A stretch of 7,098 bases of DNA from Burkholderiales bacterium (GCA_025936275.1 JAICTR010000148.1:1-7098); one strand, 5' to 3'; shown: positions 1 through 6,189, counted from the stretch's first letter. Translations and numbers: made by a program. Notes: generated from the letters alone by a model not told the origin.

Positions 1-82
1 CACCGGCAGCGCGGTGGTGCGCCCGCGCGCCGGCGACCAGGTCTTCGTCGTCGCGGACGATGAGGTGATGCGCGTCGCTTAG
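1..82 (+). CDS. C-terminal end of an unidentified protein, possibly TrkA_C-like (partial)
   Basis: Reading from base 2, the frame encodes about 26 residues (TGSAVVRPRAGDQVFVVADD followed by EVMRVA) and stops at TAG 80-82. The pattern 'P-x-AGD-x-VFVVA-x-D' near a C-terminus resembles the last strands of TrkA_C (RCK_C) regulatory domains, found at the end of potassium or proton antiporters and Trk-type uptake regulators. Other beta-rich domains end in similar ways, so this is a guess from one short motif. Its stop overlaps the stop of the convergent minus-strand gene by about three bases (TTAG at 79-82), so no terminator can lie between the two genes. Confidence 0.5.
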   Translation, partial: TGSAVVRPRAGDQVFVVADDEVMRVA

Positions 83-564
83 CCGCTGGCGTTCGCGTGG
101 CTGCGTCCCGGCACCTGGCGCGCGACCATCGCCGTGATGAGGTCGATGCCGTCGTGGTCGGCGCGAAACTGGATGTGGATCGAGTAGGCCGGCCGGTCGA
201 AGCGCAGGAATTCGCCGAGCCGATGGCCGCCGTAGCTCGTGGGTTCGCGCCGTAGGTCGGGCGTGCCCAGGACGCGGATCGCATCTTCGGGCTCCGCCGC
301 GAAGTTGAGCTTCCCCGGCAACTCGCCGCGAAACTCCGAGCCGCCGTCCTTGCCCTCGCTCAGCATGAAGAGCGCGAGGATCTCGCCTTCGTCGGAGAGC
401 TTGATCAGCAGGCCGTCGCGCGTGCTGCGCAGGTACTTCACGCCGATCGCGCGATCGTCGGCCGAAGTGTCGCCGGGTTCGGGGCGCAAGCCGGGATAGT
501 CCGCGAGGCGCTGCGCCACCTCGGGCGCGGCGATGTTCTTGCCGAGCAGCTCGAAAAGATCCAT
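79..564 (-). CDS. Conserved-looking hypothetical protein, 161 aa
   Basis: The function is not recognised. The protein starts MDLFELLGKN, has no signal peptide or membrane segment, and should be cytoplasmic. Residues 41-66 read as paired beta strands (GVKYLRSTRDGLLIKL, then an acidic turn and EILALFML). Residues 70-103 carry a motif I have seen in many small uncharacterised bacterial proteins: EGKDG, then GELPGKLNF at 80-88, then VLGTP at 98-102. In such proteins the tail returns to strands, here SIHIQF at 128-133 and DLITAM at 141-146. Some proteins of this general shape are annotated as toxin-immunity-like, but nothing here shows that role. The ATG at 562-564 was chosen because similarity-type sequence begins there and a GGAAT lies about seven bases upstream; the frame stays open further upstream. 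It begins 32 bases after the Nudix stop and is probably co-transcribed with that gene. Confidence 0.75.
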   Translation of the reverse strand: MDLFELLGKNIAAPEVAQRLADYPGLRPEPGDTSADDRAIGVKYLRSTRDGLLIKLSDEGEILALFMLSEGKDGGSEFRGELPGKLNFAAEPEDAIRVLGTPDLRREPTSYGGHRLGEFLRFDRPAYSIHIQFRADHDGIDLITAMVARQVPGRSHANASG

Positions 565-596
565 GTCGATTCCGACCGATGCCGCGCGCGAAGGGT

Positions 597-1139
597 TCAG
601 CGCACCGGCGCTCGGATGTCGCCGAAGCGCGGCACGAAGATGCCGCTCTCGCGGTCCGCGAGGAAATGCTCGAGCGTGCGCCGGACCACCGTGAACGCGA
701 GCTCGTTCCACGGGATTTCCGCGGCGGTGACGAGCCTCACGTCGAGGCTCTCGGTGCCGGCGCGGAAATCGTCGTTCACCAGGCGCGAGCGGAACATCAT
801 GTGCACCTGGCTGATGTGCGGCACCGAGAAGACGGTGTAGAGATCCTCGATCTCCACCATGGCGTGCGCTTCCTCCATCGCTTCGCGCATCGCGCCCTCG
901 GCCGCGGTCTCGCCGTTCTCCATGAAGCCCGCGGGGAGCGTCCACAGCCCGTAGCGCGGCTCGATCGCGCGCCGGCAGATGAGGATGCGATCGCCGCGCA
1001 CCGGGATGCAGCCGACGACGACCTTCGGATTCTCGTACTGGATGGTGCCGCACGCGTCGCACACCGCGCGCGTGAGCATGTCGCCTTCGGGAATGCGGTG
1101 CGCGACCCGCGCGCCGCAGGAATTGCAGAACTCGATCAC
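597..1139 (-). CDS. Zinc-ribbon Nudix hydrolase, 180 aa
   Basis: Nudix enzymes hydrolyse nucleoside diphosphates linked to another moiety, using a metal-binding helix. The N-terminus carries a zinc ribbon, C5-x2-C8 and C27-x2-C30. The hallmark 'NPKVVVGCIP' then leads into the Nudix fold. The Nudix box starts at G71 (GFMENGE), keeps E77 and R85-E86-x-x-E89-E90, and has His92 where the consensus has Gly. The segment RRAIEPRYGLWTLPAGFMEN is characteristic of a family common in betaproteobacteria, usually about 180 residues, whose substrate is not settled; NADH or ADP-ribose-type dinucleotides are plausible. The GTG at 1137-1139 is preferred because family members begin M-x-F-C-x-x-CG. An in-frame ATG at 1200-1202 would add 21 unrelated residues. 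It is the first gene of a likely two-gene minus-strand unit and is divergent from the protease gene. Confidence 0.9.
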   Translation of the reverse strand: MIEFCNSCGARVAHRIPEGDMLTRAVCDACGTIQYENPKVVVGCIPVRGDRILICRRAIEPRYGLWTLPAGFMENGETAAEGAMREAMEEAHAMVEIEDLYTVFSVPHISQVHMMFRSRLVNDDFRAGTESLDVRLVTAAEIPWNELAFTVVRRTLEHFLADRESGIFVPRFGDIRAPVR

Positions 1140-1279
1140 GTGTTGGCGTAGGTAGGTCGGCGCATGCGCGAACGTGCCGCAGCGGATTGCCCATGGTAAC
1201 ATAAGCGCCTGAAATTCAAGTAAAAACCCTCCACTTTCGAGCTCCGCGCGCGCGCATCGCGCGGGGCTGGGTATCGCCG
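1140..1279. promoter_or_regulatory. Divergent intergenic region with candidate promoters and a leader hairpin
   Basis: This AT-richer gap separates the divergent Nudix and protease genes and must drive both. Plus strand: TTGCCC at 1187-1192 and TGAAAT at 1210-1215, 17 bases apart, are a passable sigma-70 pair (four of six matches each). Minus strand: TATGTT (complement of 1197-1202) is a possible -10 without a convincing -35. The two candidates would face each other and overlap. A GC-rich hairpin at 1241-1267 (CCGCGCG 1244-1250 pairing with CGCGCGG 1258-1264, extended by a wobble and two more pairs) lies 12 bases before the protease ATG. No strong Shine-Dalgarno sequence is seen for the protease or for the Nudix GTG. 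The promoter assignments are visual only. Confidence 0.35.
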
Positions 1280-3730
1280 ATGATTTCTCGCTTCGCCGCT
1301 CTCCTCGCCGCGTGCGCCTCGTTCGCCTGCGCGGCCGCCATGGAAATGCCCTCGCGCCCCGCGCCGCACTCGCCGCCGGCGCTCGCGCGCGTTTTCCACG
1401 CGCCGGCGCTGGTCCCGATCGATGTCGTGTCGCTCGCACCGCCGCTCGCCAAATCCGCCGCGCGCCCCGAGCCGCACGGCCCGCGCCGCGTGGGCGACGT
1501 GCGCACGCTCGCGCAACCGATCGGGCTCGCGATCTGGCGTCCCGTGCAAGGCGGATATGTCGCGAAGGTGCGCGTGACCTCGCAGGAGGCGCTCGGCATC
1601 CGCGCGCGCCTGGACCTGGGCGACATCGAGGCGCCGATCGAGATCCGCGCGCAAGGCACCGACGGACGCATCGAGACCGAGCGCTTCGATCGCGCCCTGG
1701 GAAGCGAGGCGTGGACGCCGTGGACCGAGGGCCAGTCGCAGGTGATCGAGGTGTTCAGCAGCGTGCGCCCGCAGGGCGAGCAGGCGATCCGCATCGGCGC
1801 GCTGGTGCATTTCGATGCGCCGATGATGGCGAAGCAGGCGGCGAGCTGCACGCTGGAGACGATGTGTGCGGCGAACGATCCCTCGCTGGGCGCGGGCGTC
1901 GCCGACGCGATCGCCGAGCGCAAGAAGTCGGTCGCGCAGATCAACTTCATCGAGAATGGCGGGAGCTTCGTCTGCACCGCGACGCTCATCAACACCGATA
2001 AATTCCCGGCGGCCTACCTCCTCACCGCCAACCACTGCGTCGACAACGACGCGACCGCGCGCACGGTGACCGCGCAGTGGTTCTACGAATCGGACTTCGC
2101 CTGCCCCGGCGAGGGCCTCGCGCCCACGCCGGTCGCGCGCACCGGCACGCAGCTCGTCTTCACCAACTACAACATCGATTCCACGCTGCTGCTCCTCAAC
2201 GGCACGCCGCCCTCCGGCGCGATCTATTCCGGATGGAACGCGGCCCCGCTCGCGACCGGCGATCCCATCGTGAGCATCAGCCATCCGCAGGGCGATACCG
2301 CACGCTACGCGGTGGGCTCCGTGAGCCGCCGCTATCGCCTCGACGACTGGCCGCAGGATTTCTACGGCGTCACCTATTCGAGCGGCATCATCCAGGGCGG
2401 CTCGAGCGGTTCCGGCCTCTTCACGATGGCCAACGGGAGCCTGCAGCTGCGCGGCATCCTCACCGGCACGACGGTGATGCACAGCGCGGAAGGCCTGAGC
2501 TGCGGCGACCGCAACGAGGACGGGCTGTACAGCCGCCTCGAGCTCCTCGCGCCGGAGCTCGCGCCCTTCATCTCCACCGCCGCGCCCGCCGCCGACGATG
2601 CGCCGAACCGCTGGGAGGAATACAGCGGCGTTCCGCTCGATGCGTCCAACGAGGCGCTCGACAAGCGCTCCGCGCCGCGCGCGCTCGACAACCGGCACAT
2701 CGATTACGCGGGCGACCTCGATGTGTTCCGCTTCCAGCTTTCCTCGCCGCGTTGGGTGAGCGCGTGGTCCGAGGGCGCGAACCTCGACACCATCGGCACG
2801 CTCCTCGACTCGCACGGCGTGCAGCTCGCCTGGAACGACGATGCGTCGCTCTCGAGCAACCACTTCGGCCTTACCCGGCTGCTGAATCCGGGCGTCTACT
2901 ATCTCCAGGTCGCGCACTTCGAGGCCGCGGGGACCGGTGCCTACAACCTGCGCATGCGCGCCGATTCGCTGGGCACCAACCACACCGCCCTGTGGTGGAA
3001 TTCCGCGGAGTCCGGCTGGGGCATCAACATCAACGAGCAGGACAGGATCGTGTTCGCCACGCTCTTCACCTACGAGCGCGACGGCACGCCCACCTGGCTC
3101 TTCATGTCGCACGGCGACCTGCAGGCCGATGGCAGCTACTCGGGCACGCTCTTCAAGGCGACGGCGTCGCCCTTCAACGCCGAGCCCTTCGGCGGCTTCC
3201 AGTCGACGGCGGTGGGCACCATGCGCATCGCCTTCACCGGCGATGCCACCGCGACGCTCGACTACACCTACAACGGCACGCACGTCGTGAAGAGCATCAC
3301 GCGCCAGGAGTTCTCGACGCCGCCGCAGTGCAAATGGTCCGCGTTCGATCGCAGCTTCTCGGACAATTTCCAGGACCTGTGGTGGAACCCGAGCGAGTCG
3401 GGATGGGGCGTCAACGTCACGCACCAGGGCGACATCGTCTTCGCGACGCTCTTCACCTACGGCGCGGATGGGAAGCCCCTGTGGCTCGTGATGTCTAAGG
3501 GCGATCGCACGTCGGCCGGAACGTACAGCGGGCCGCTCTATCGCACGACCGGGCCCGCGTTCGACGCGTCGCCGTGGCATCCGGTCACGCTCACGCAGGT
3601 CGGCACAATGACCTTCTCCTTCTCGAGCGGCGATGCCGGCACGATGACCTACACGGTGGACGGCGTCACGGTCACCAAGTCGATCGAGCGCCAGACGTTC
3701 GGCGCGCTTCGTCCCGACTGCGGCTCCTAG
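1280..3730 (+). CDS. Secreted trypsin-like (lysyl endopeptidase-type) serine protease with PPC-like domain and two C-terminal WWNP repeats, 816 aa
   Basis: This is a probable exported endopeptidase. Residues 1-20 form a signal peptide (MISRF, then a hydrophobic Ala-rich core ending CAAA). Residues 21-210 are a likely pro-region, Pro-rich at first. Residues 215-435 are an S1-type protease domain with the triad H252 (TANHC), D300 (NIDSTLLLL) and S376 (GGSSGSG). C232 and C253 are placed like the conserved disulfide beside the catalytic His. Overall it resembles the lysyl endopeptidase branch, but cleavage specificity cannot be read here. Residues 440-562 look like a bacterial pre-peptidase C-terminal (PPC) beta-sandwich: DLDVFRFQL, then LDTIGTLLDSHG, then LNPGVYYLQV. 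Residues 571-678 and 700-807 are two repeats starting LWWN-x-x-ESGWG, without gaps between them and roughly half identical. The ATG gives a clean signal peptide. The gene ends four bases before rlmD, an odd partner for a secreted enzyme. Confidence 0.9.
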   Translation: MISRFAALLAACASFACAAAMEMPSRPAPHSPPALARVFHAPALVPIDVVSLAPPLAKSAARPEPHGPRRVGDVRTLAQPIGLAIWRPVQGGYVAKVRVTSQEALGIRARLDLGDIEAPIEIRAQGTDGRIETERFDRALGSEAWTPWTEGQSQVIEVFSSVRPQGEQAIRIGALVHFDAPMMAKQAASCTLETMCAANDPSLGAGVADAIAERKKSVAQINFIENGGSFVCTATLINTDKFPAAYLLTANHCVDNDATARTVTAQWFYESDFACPGEGLAPTPVARTGTQLVFTNYNIDSTLLLLNGTPPSGAIYSGWNAAPLATGDPIVSISHPQGDTARYAVGSVSRRYRLDDWPQDFYGVTYSSGIIQGGSSGSGLFTMANGSLQLRGILTGTTVMHSAEGLSCGDRNEDGLYSRLELLAPELAPFISTAAPAADDAPNRWEEYSGVPLDASNEALDKRSAPRALDNRHIDYAGDLDVFRFQLSSPRWVSAWSEGANLDTIGTLLDSHGVQLAWNDDASLSSNHFGLTRLLNPGVYYLQVAHFEAAGTGAYNLRMRADSLGTNHTALWWNSAESGWGININEQDRIVFATLFTYERDGTPTWLFMSHGDLQADGSYSGTLFKATASPFNAEPFGGFQSTAVGTMRIAFTGDATATLDYTYNGTHVVKSITRQEFSTPPQCKWSAFDRSFSDNFQDLWWNPSESGWGVNVTHQGDIVFATLFTYGADGKPLWLVMSKGDRTSAGTYSGPLYRTTGPAFDASPWHPVTLTQVGTMTFSFSSGDAGTMTYTVDGVTVTKSIERQTFGALRPDCGS
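2990..3700 (+). repeat. Two tandem 108-residue WWNP/ESGWG repeats encoded inside the protease gene
   Basis: Repeat 1 covers 2990-3313 (residues 571-678) and repeat 2 covers 3377-3700 (residues 700-807), with a period of 129 codons. They align end to end without a gap; my hand count gives 55 identical residues of 108. Conserved positions include LWWN, ESGWG, IVFATLFTY, DG-x-P-x-WL, the pair GD and G-x-Y-SG, VGTM, and the ending KSI-x-RQ-x-F. The aromatic and glycine pattern suggests beta-rich modules, perhaps for surface or polymer binding. From memory, such modules recur on secreted proteins of betaproteobacteria and Xanthomonadales. The role is an inference. Confidence 0.85.
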
Positions 3731-3734
3731 CGCC

Positions 3735-5030
3735 TTGGACGAAGCCCTCATCGAATCCCTCGACCACGAGGGAATCGGCGTCGCGCACGTCGACGGCAAG
3801 GTGGTCTTCATCGACGGCGGCGTGACCGGCGAGCGGGTCGCCTTCACGCGCCGCAAGAGCCGCGGCCATTTCGACCTCGGCACGATGACGCAGGTGCTGC
3901 GCCCGAGCGCGCTGCGCGCCGAGCCGCGCTGCCGCTGGTTCGGCACCTGCGGCGGCTGCGCGATGCAGCACGTCGATCCCGCGGCGCAGGTCGCGGCGAA
4001 GCAGCGCGTGCTCGAGGACAACCTCGCGCGCCTCGGCAAGGTGAAGCCGGAGTCGATCCTGCCGCCGGTGATGGGACCGACGTGGGGCTATCGCCATCGC
4101 GCGCGCGTCTCGGTGCATTACGTGGCGAAGAAGGGCGGCGTGCTGGTGGGGTTCCACGAGCGGCGCTCGAGCTTCGTCGCCGACACGATGTCCTGCGAGG
4201 TGCTGCCGCCCGCGATCTCGAAGATGATCCCGGCGCTGCGCGCGCTCTTCACCTCGCTGCGCTTGCGCGAGCGCCTCCCGCAGCTCGAGCTCGCGGTGGG
4301 CGATGCGGTGACGGTCTTCGTGCTCCGGCACCTGGAGCCGATTCCCGAGGAGGACGCGGAGAAGCTGCGCGCCTTCGCGGATGCGCATGGAATCCAGTGG
4401 TGGCTGCAGCCCAAGGGACCCGATACCGCGCATCCGTGGTATCCGCTCGAGGCGCCGGCGCTCGACTATCGGCTGCCGGAATTCGGGCTCACGCTCGGGT
4501 TCGGGCCCACCGAGTTCACGCAGGTGAACACGGCGGTGAACCGCGTCCTGGTGAAGCGCGCGGTGGACCTGCTCGACCCGCGGCCCGGCGAACGTGCGGG
4601 AGATCTTTTCTGCGGCCTGGGCTACTTCTCGATGCCGATCGCCACGCGCGGGGCGCACGTCGTGGGCATGGAAGGCGCGCCTTCGCTCGTGGAGCGCGCC
4701 AAGGCCAACGCGCGCGCCAACGGGCTCGAGGAGCGCGCGACCTTCATCGCCCACGATCTGTACACCGATGCACCGGGCGCGCTCGCGCGGCTGGGCCCCG
4801 TCGACAAGCTCCTCATCGATCCGCCGCGCGATGGCGCGATGGAGATCTGCAAGGCGCTCCCCGACGACGGCCCGCAGCGCATCGTGTATGTCTCGTGCAG
4901 CCCGTCGACACTCGCGCGCGACGCGGGCCTGCTCGTCGCCGTGAAGGGCTACCGCCTGCGCGCGGCGGGCGTGGTCAACATGTTCCCCCACACCGGCCAC
5001 GTCGAGTCGATCGCCCTCTTCGAGCGCTAG
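3735..5030 (+). CDS. rlmD: 23S rRNA (uracil-1939-C5)-methyltransferase RlmD, 431 aa
   Basis: RlmD methylates C5 of U1939 in 23S rRNA using S-adenosylmethionine. The N-terminus (residues 7-60) is a TRAM-like RNA-binding domain beginning IESLDHEGIGVAHVDGK. An iron-sulfur cluster site is formed by C66-x5-C72-x2-C75 and, most likely, C154. The methyltransferase domain shows FTQVN near residue 260, the SAM-binding loop DLFCGLG at 290-296, LLIDPPRDG near 358-366, the catalytic nucleophile C388 in YVSCSP, and the general base E424 in GHVESIALFER. All key residues are present and the length is normal. The start is TTG at 3735-3737, which gives the usual short lead before ESLDHEG. No clear Shine-Dalgarno sequence precedes it, and it lies four bases after the protease stop, so translation may be coupled. 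Related methyltransferases RlmC and TrmA are less likely because the TRAM-like domain and four-cysteine pattern fit RlmD. Confidence 0.93.
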   Translation: MDEALIESLDHEGIGVAHVDGKVVFIDGGVTGERVAFTRRKSRGHFDLGTMTQVLRPSALRAEPRCRWFGTCGGCAMQHVDPAAQVAAKQRVLEDNLARLGKVKPESILPPVMGPTWGYRHRARVSVHYVAKKGGVLVGFHERRSSFVADTMSCEVLPPAISKMIPALRALFTSLRLRERLPQLELAVGDAVTVFVLRHLEPIPEEDAEKLRAFADAHGIQWWLQPKGPDTAHPWYPLEAPALDYRLPEFGLTLGFGPTEFTQVNTAVNRVLVKRAVDLLDPRPGERAGDLFCGLGYFSMPIATRGAHVVGMEGAPSLVERAKANARANGLEERATFIAHDLYTDAPGALARLGPVDKLLIDPPRDGAMEICKALPDDGPQRIVYVSCSPSTLARDAGLLVAVKGYRLRAAGVVNMFPHTGHVESIALFER

Positions 5031-5122
5031 AACCGGGGACAGACCACTTGTCCCGTATGCGAGAACGCACATCGGTCCGTCACGTCGTTCTTGCATACGG
5101 GACAAGTGGTCTGTCCCCGGTT
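5031..5122. repeat. Palindromic REP/BIME-like element
   Basis: The left arm at 5031-5067 and right arm at 5086-5122 are inverted repeats of 37 bases with a single non-complementary position (5061/5092, G opposite T), around an 18-base centre. Each arm also contains a smaller hairpin of its own: GGGACA at 5036-5041 pairs with TGTCCC at 5049-5054 around a seven-base loop, and the mirror image occurs in the right arm. Two inverted short palindromes back to back is the layout of REP sequences paired into a BIME, spread by REP-associated tyrosine transposases. The arm begins AACCGGGGACAGACCAC, which I remember as a recurring intergenic motif in proteobacterial genomes. It starts directly after the rlmD stop and separates that gene from its terminator, as an insertion would. 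Confidence 0.75.
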
Positions 5123-5126
5123 CAAC

Positions 5127-5154
5127 AAAAAGGGCGGCCGAAGCCGCCCTTTTT
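5127..5154. terminator. Bidirectional rho-independent terminator
   Basis: A perfect stem pairs GGGCGGC (5132-5138) with GCCGCCC (5143-5149) around a CGAA loop, flanked by five A on the left and five T on the right. Including the A/T pairs the stem is 12 bp. It works in either direction, so it can end rlmD transcripts on the plus strand and the BI-1/YccA gene on the minus strand, whose stop codon lies 17 bases away. Confidence 0.92.
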
Positions 5155-5171
5155 CGTTCCAGTCTGGCCCG

Positions 5172-5867
5172 TCAGTCGTTGCTGCCGCCGGTGATGCCGA
5201 GGAGCGCGAGCAGGTTCACGAAGACGTTGTAGAGGTCGAGGTAGAGCGCCAGCGTGGCGCTGACGTAGTTGGTCTCGCCGCCGGTCACGATGCGGTTCAC
5301 GTCGTAGAGCATGAACGCCGAGAAGATGGCGATCGCGAGCACCGAGAGCGCGACCATCATCGCCGGGATCTGCAGGAAGATGTTCGCGAACATCGCGACC
5401 ATCAGCAGGATCACGCCGATGAAGAGGAACTTGCCCATCTTCGACAGATCGCGCTTGGTGGTCGTGGCGACCATCGACATCGCGCCGAAGATCGCCGCGG
5501 TGCCGCCGAAGGCGAGGGCGATGAGGCTCGCGCCGTTGGCGAGACCCAGCACCACGCCCAGCATGCGCGAGAGCATGAGCCCCATGAAGAAGGTGAAGGC
5601 GAGCAGCAGCGCCACGCCCATGCCGCTGTTCTTCGTCTTCTCGATGCCGTAGAAGAAGCCGAACGCGATGGCGAGGAACAGGATGAAGCCCATCGCCGGA
5701 TGGCCGGTGAAGAGCGAGAACTTGAGCTGCAGGCCGAGCCACGCGCCCGCCACGGTGGGCACCATGGAGATCGCGAGCAGCAGGTACGTGTTGCGCAGGA
5801 CCCGGTTGCGGGCGAGCGCGGGGGCCGAGGCGACCCGGGTCGTGGCGATCAGGTGTTCCGGTTGCAT
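5172..5867 (-). CDS. Bax inhibitor-1/YccA family integral membrane protein, 231 aa
   Basis: This is an inner-membrane protein of the BI-1 (TMBIM) superfamily. Seven hydrophobic segments fall roughly at residues 26-48, 57-75, 83-108, 113-133, 147-165, 170-188 and 203-224, after a short polar N-terminus. The family signature is present: MLYDVNRIV at 186-194 and LYLDLYNVFVNLLALLG at 208-224. D189 and D211 are placed like the aspartate pair that gates calcium leak in the Bacillus homologue YetJ. In Enterobacteria, relatives include YccA, which interacts with the FtsH protease, and YbhL. The length is normal. The ATG is supported by a good Shine-Dalgarno sequence eight bases upstream. It appears to be a single-gene unit ending at the shared terminator. 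Whether it acts as a calcium leak channel or an FtsH modulator cannot be told from sequence alone. Confidence 0.93.
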   Translation of the reverse strand: MQPEHLIATTRVASAPALARNRVLRNTYLLLAISMVPTVAGAWLGLQLKFSLFTGHPAMGFILFLAIAFGFFYGIEKTKNSGMGVALLLAFTFFMGLMLSRMLGVVLGLANGASLIALAFGGTAAIFGAMSMVATTTKRDLSKMGKFLFIGVILLMVAMFANIFLQIPAMMVALSVLAIAIFSAFMLYDVNRIVTGGETNYVSATLALYLDLYNVFVNLLALLGITGGSND

Positions 5868-5875
5868 GGGGTTGG

Positions 5876-5882
5876 TCTCCTA
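5876..5882 (-). promoter_or_regulatory. Ribosome binding site of the BI-1/YccA gene
   Basis: On the minus strand the sequence reads TAGGAGA, eight bases before the ATG at 5865-5867. It is the clearest Shine-Dalgarno sequence in the window and fixes the start of this gene. Confidence 0.8.
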
Positions 5883-6063
5883 GGTCGTATGCGGGCCGGA
5901 GGGCCGGCCTCTCTCGTGATTTGGGGTCGCGCCCTGCGATTTCAAGCGCGCGGGTAAAATCCCATTGGGAATCATACCTGTTATCCATGCGTGCGGCGTG
6001 GCGAGGTGGCAATGCCGCGAGGGAAACACAGTGTTTCCTGCGCATGGAAAACGCCGTTGGATC
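5883..6063. other. Intergenic region between BI-1/YccA and the tRNA-Ser locus
   Basis: No convincing gene lies here. It must contain the minus-strand promoter of the BI-1/YccA gene and probably the plus-strand promoter of the tRNA region. TTGAAA on the minus strand (complement of 5940-5945) could be a -35, but no matching -10 sits at the right distance. TAAAAT at 5954-5959 and TATGAT (complement of 5971-5976) are -10-like without good partners. A 17-base perfect dyad lies at 6022-6038. Confidence 0.4.
6022..6038. repeat. 17-base perfect dyad, possible operator
   Basis: GGAAACAC at 6022-6029 and GTGTTTCC at 6031-6038 are perfect inverted repeats around a single A. The one-base centre suits a protein-binding operator better than an RNA hairpin, although it could fold with a three-base loop. 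It lies 30 bases before the first tRNA-like sequence, close to where a promoter would be. No binding protein can be named. Confidence 0.4.
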
Positions 6064-6068
6064 GATAC

Positions 6069-6172
6069 GGAAGGTTGGCCGAGCGGTTTAAGGCACCGGT
6101 CTTGCAGCTCGCCGCCTCATGGCGAGCTGGGGGCGCACTTACCTTCAGGTTAGTGCGCACCAAAACCGGCAG
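6069..6172 (+). pseudogene. tRNA-Ser pseudogene interrupted in the anticodon loop
   Basis: The copy begins like the intact tRNA: acceptor strand GGAAGGT, D arm GCC...GGC, and anticodon 5' stem CCGGT at 6096-6100 followed by CTTG. Then 57 foreign bases (6105-6161) interrupt the anticodon between its second and third base. The tRNA sequence resumes as AAAACCGGCAG (6162-6172), which restores the 3' anticodon stem ACCGG at 6165-6169. After that the variable arm, T arm and acceptor 3' strand are missing, and the next tRNA copy starts 17 bases on. It cannot make a mature tRNA-Ser by itself. Its acceptor 5' strand could still pair with the acceptor 3' strand of the downstream intact gene if both lie on one transcript. 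Confidence 0.85.
6105..6161 (+). other. 57-base double-hairpin insert in the tRNA anticodon loop
   Basis: The insert is filled exactly by two abutting hairpins. Hairpin 1 (6105-6129) has a perfect 9-bp stem, CAGCTCGCC with GGCGAGCTG, and a seven-base loop. Hairpin 2 (6130-6161) has GCGCACT (6133-6139) pairing with AGTGCGC (6152-6158), a two-pair outer clamp beyond one G/A mismatch, and an inner ACCT/AGGT extension beyond a T/T mismatch. It is far too short for a group I intron and holds no start-to-stop frame of its own. A small non-autonomous mobile unit or a fragment of a structured RNA is possible; its identity is unknown. Confidence 0.75.
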
Positions 6173-6189
6173 CAGAATTGAATTGATAC

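Noticed and set aside
1200..1202. The ATG upstream of the Nudix GTG as the true start
   Set aside because: It would add 21 residues before the conserved F-C-x-x-CG beginning of the family and would overlap the candidate promoter.
1136..4039. A very long open frame on the minus strand opposite the protease gene and rlmD
   Set aside because: It is a low-complexity Arg/Ala/Glu-rich shadow typical of high-GC DNA, and the plus strand holds two clearly recognised proteins with catalytic motifs over the same interval.
5031..5122. The long palindrome as the rlmD terminator
   Set aside because: It has no T-run after the stem, and a canonical terminator with A and T tracts stands at 5127-5154.
5091..5957. 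A long open frame on the plus strand opposite the BI-1/YccA gene
   Set aside because: Its product is an unbroken run of Glu, Arg and His, a mirror image of a membrane-protein gene. The minus-strand reading has seven membrane segments, a family signature and a good ribosome binding site.
6105..6161. A self-splicing or archaeal-type intron in the tRNA
   Set aside because: At 57 bases it is far too short for a group I intron, it lies between anticodon bases rather than at the archaeal position, and the copy lacks its 3' half, so splicing would not give a tRNA.
6130..6161. An integron attC site
   Set aside because: The second hairpin contains GTTAGTG, close to the GTTRRRY core, but the third purine position is T and the matching inverse core also fails. 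There is no integron integrase or cassette layout.
6069..6172. A second functional tRNA-Ser gene
   Set aside because: The variable arm, T arm and acceptor 3' strand are absent and the anticodon loop is interrupted.
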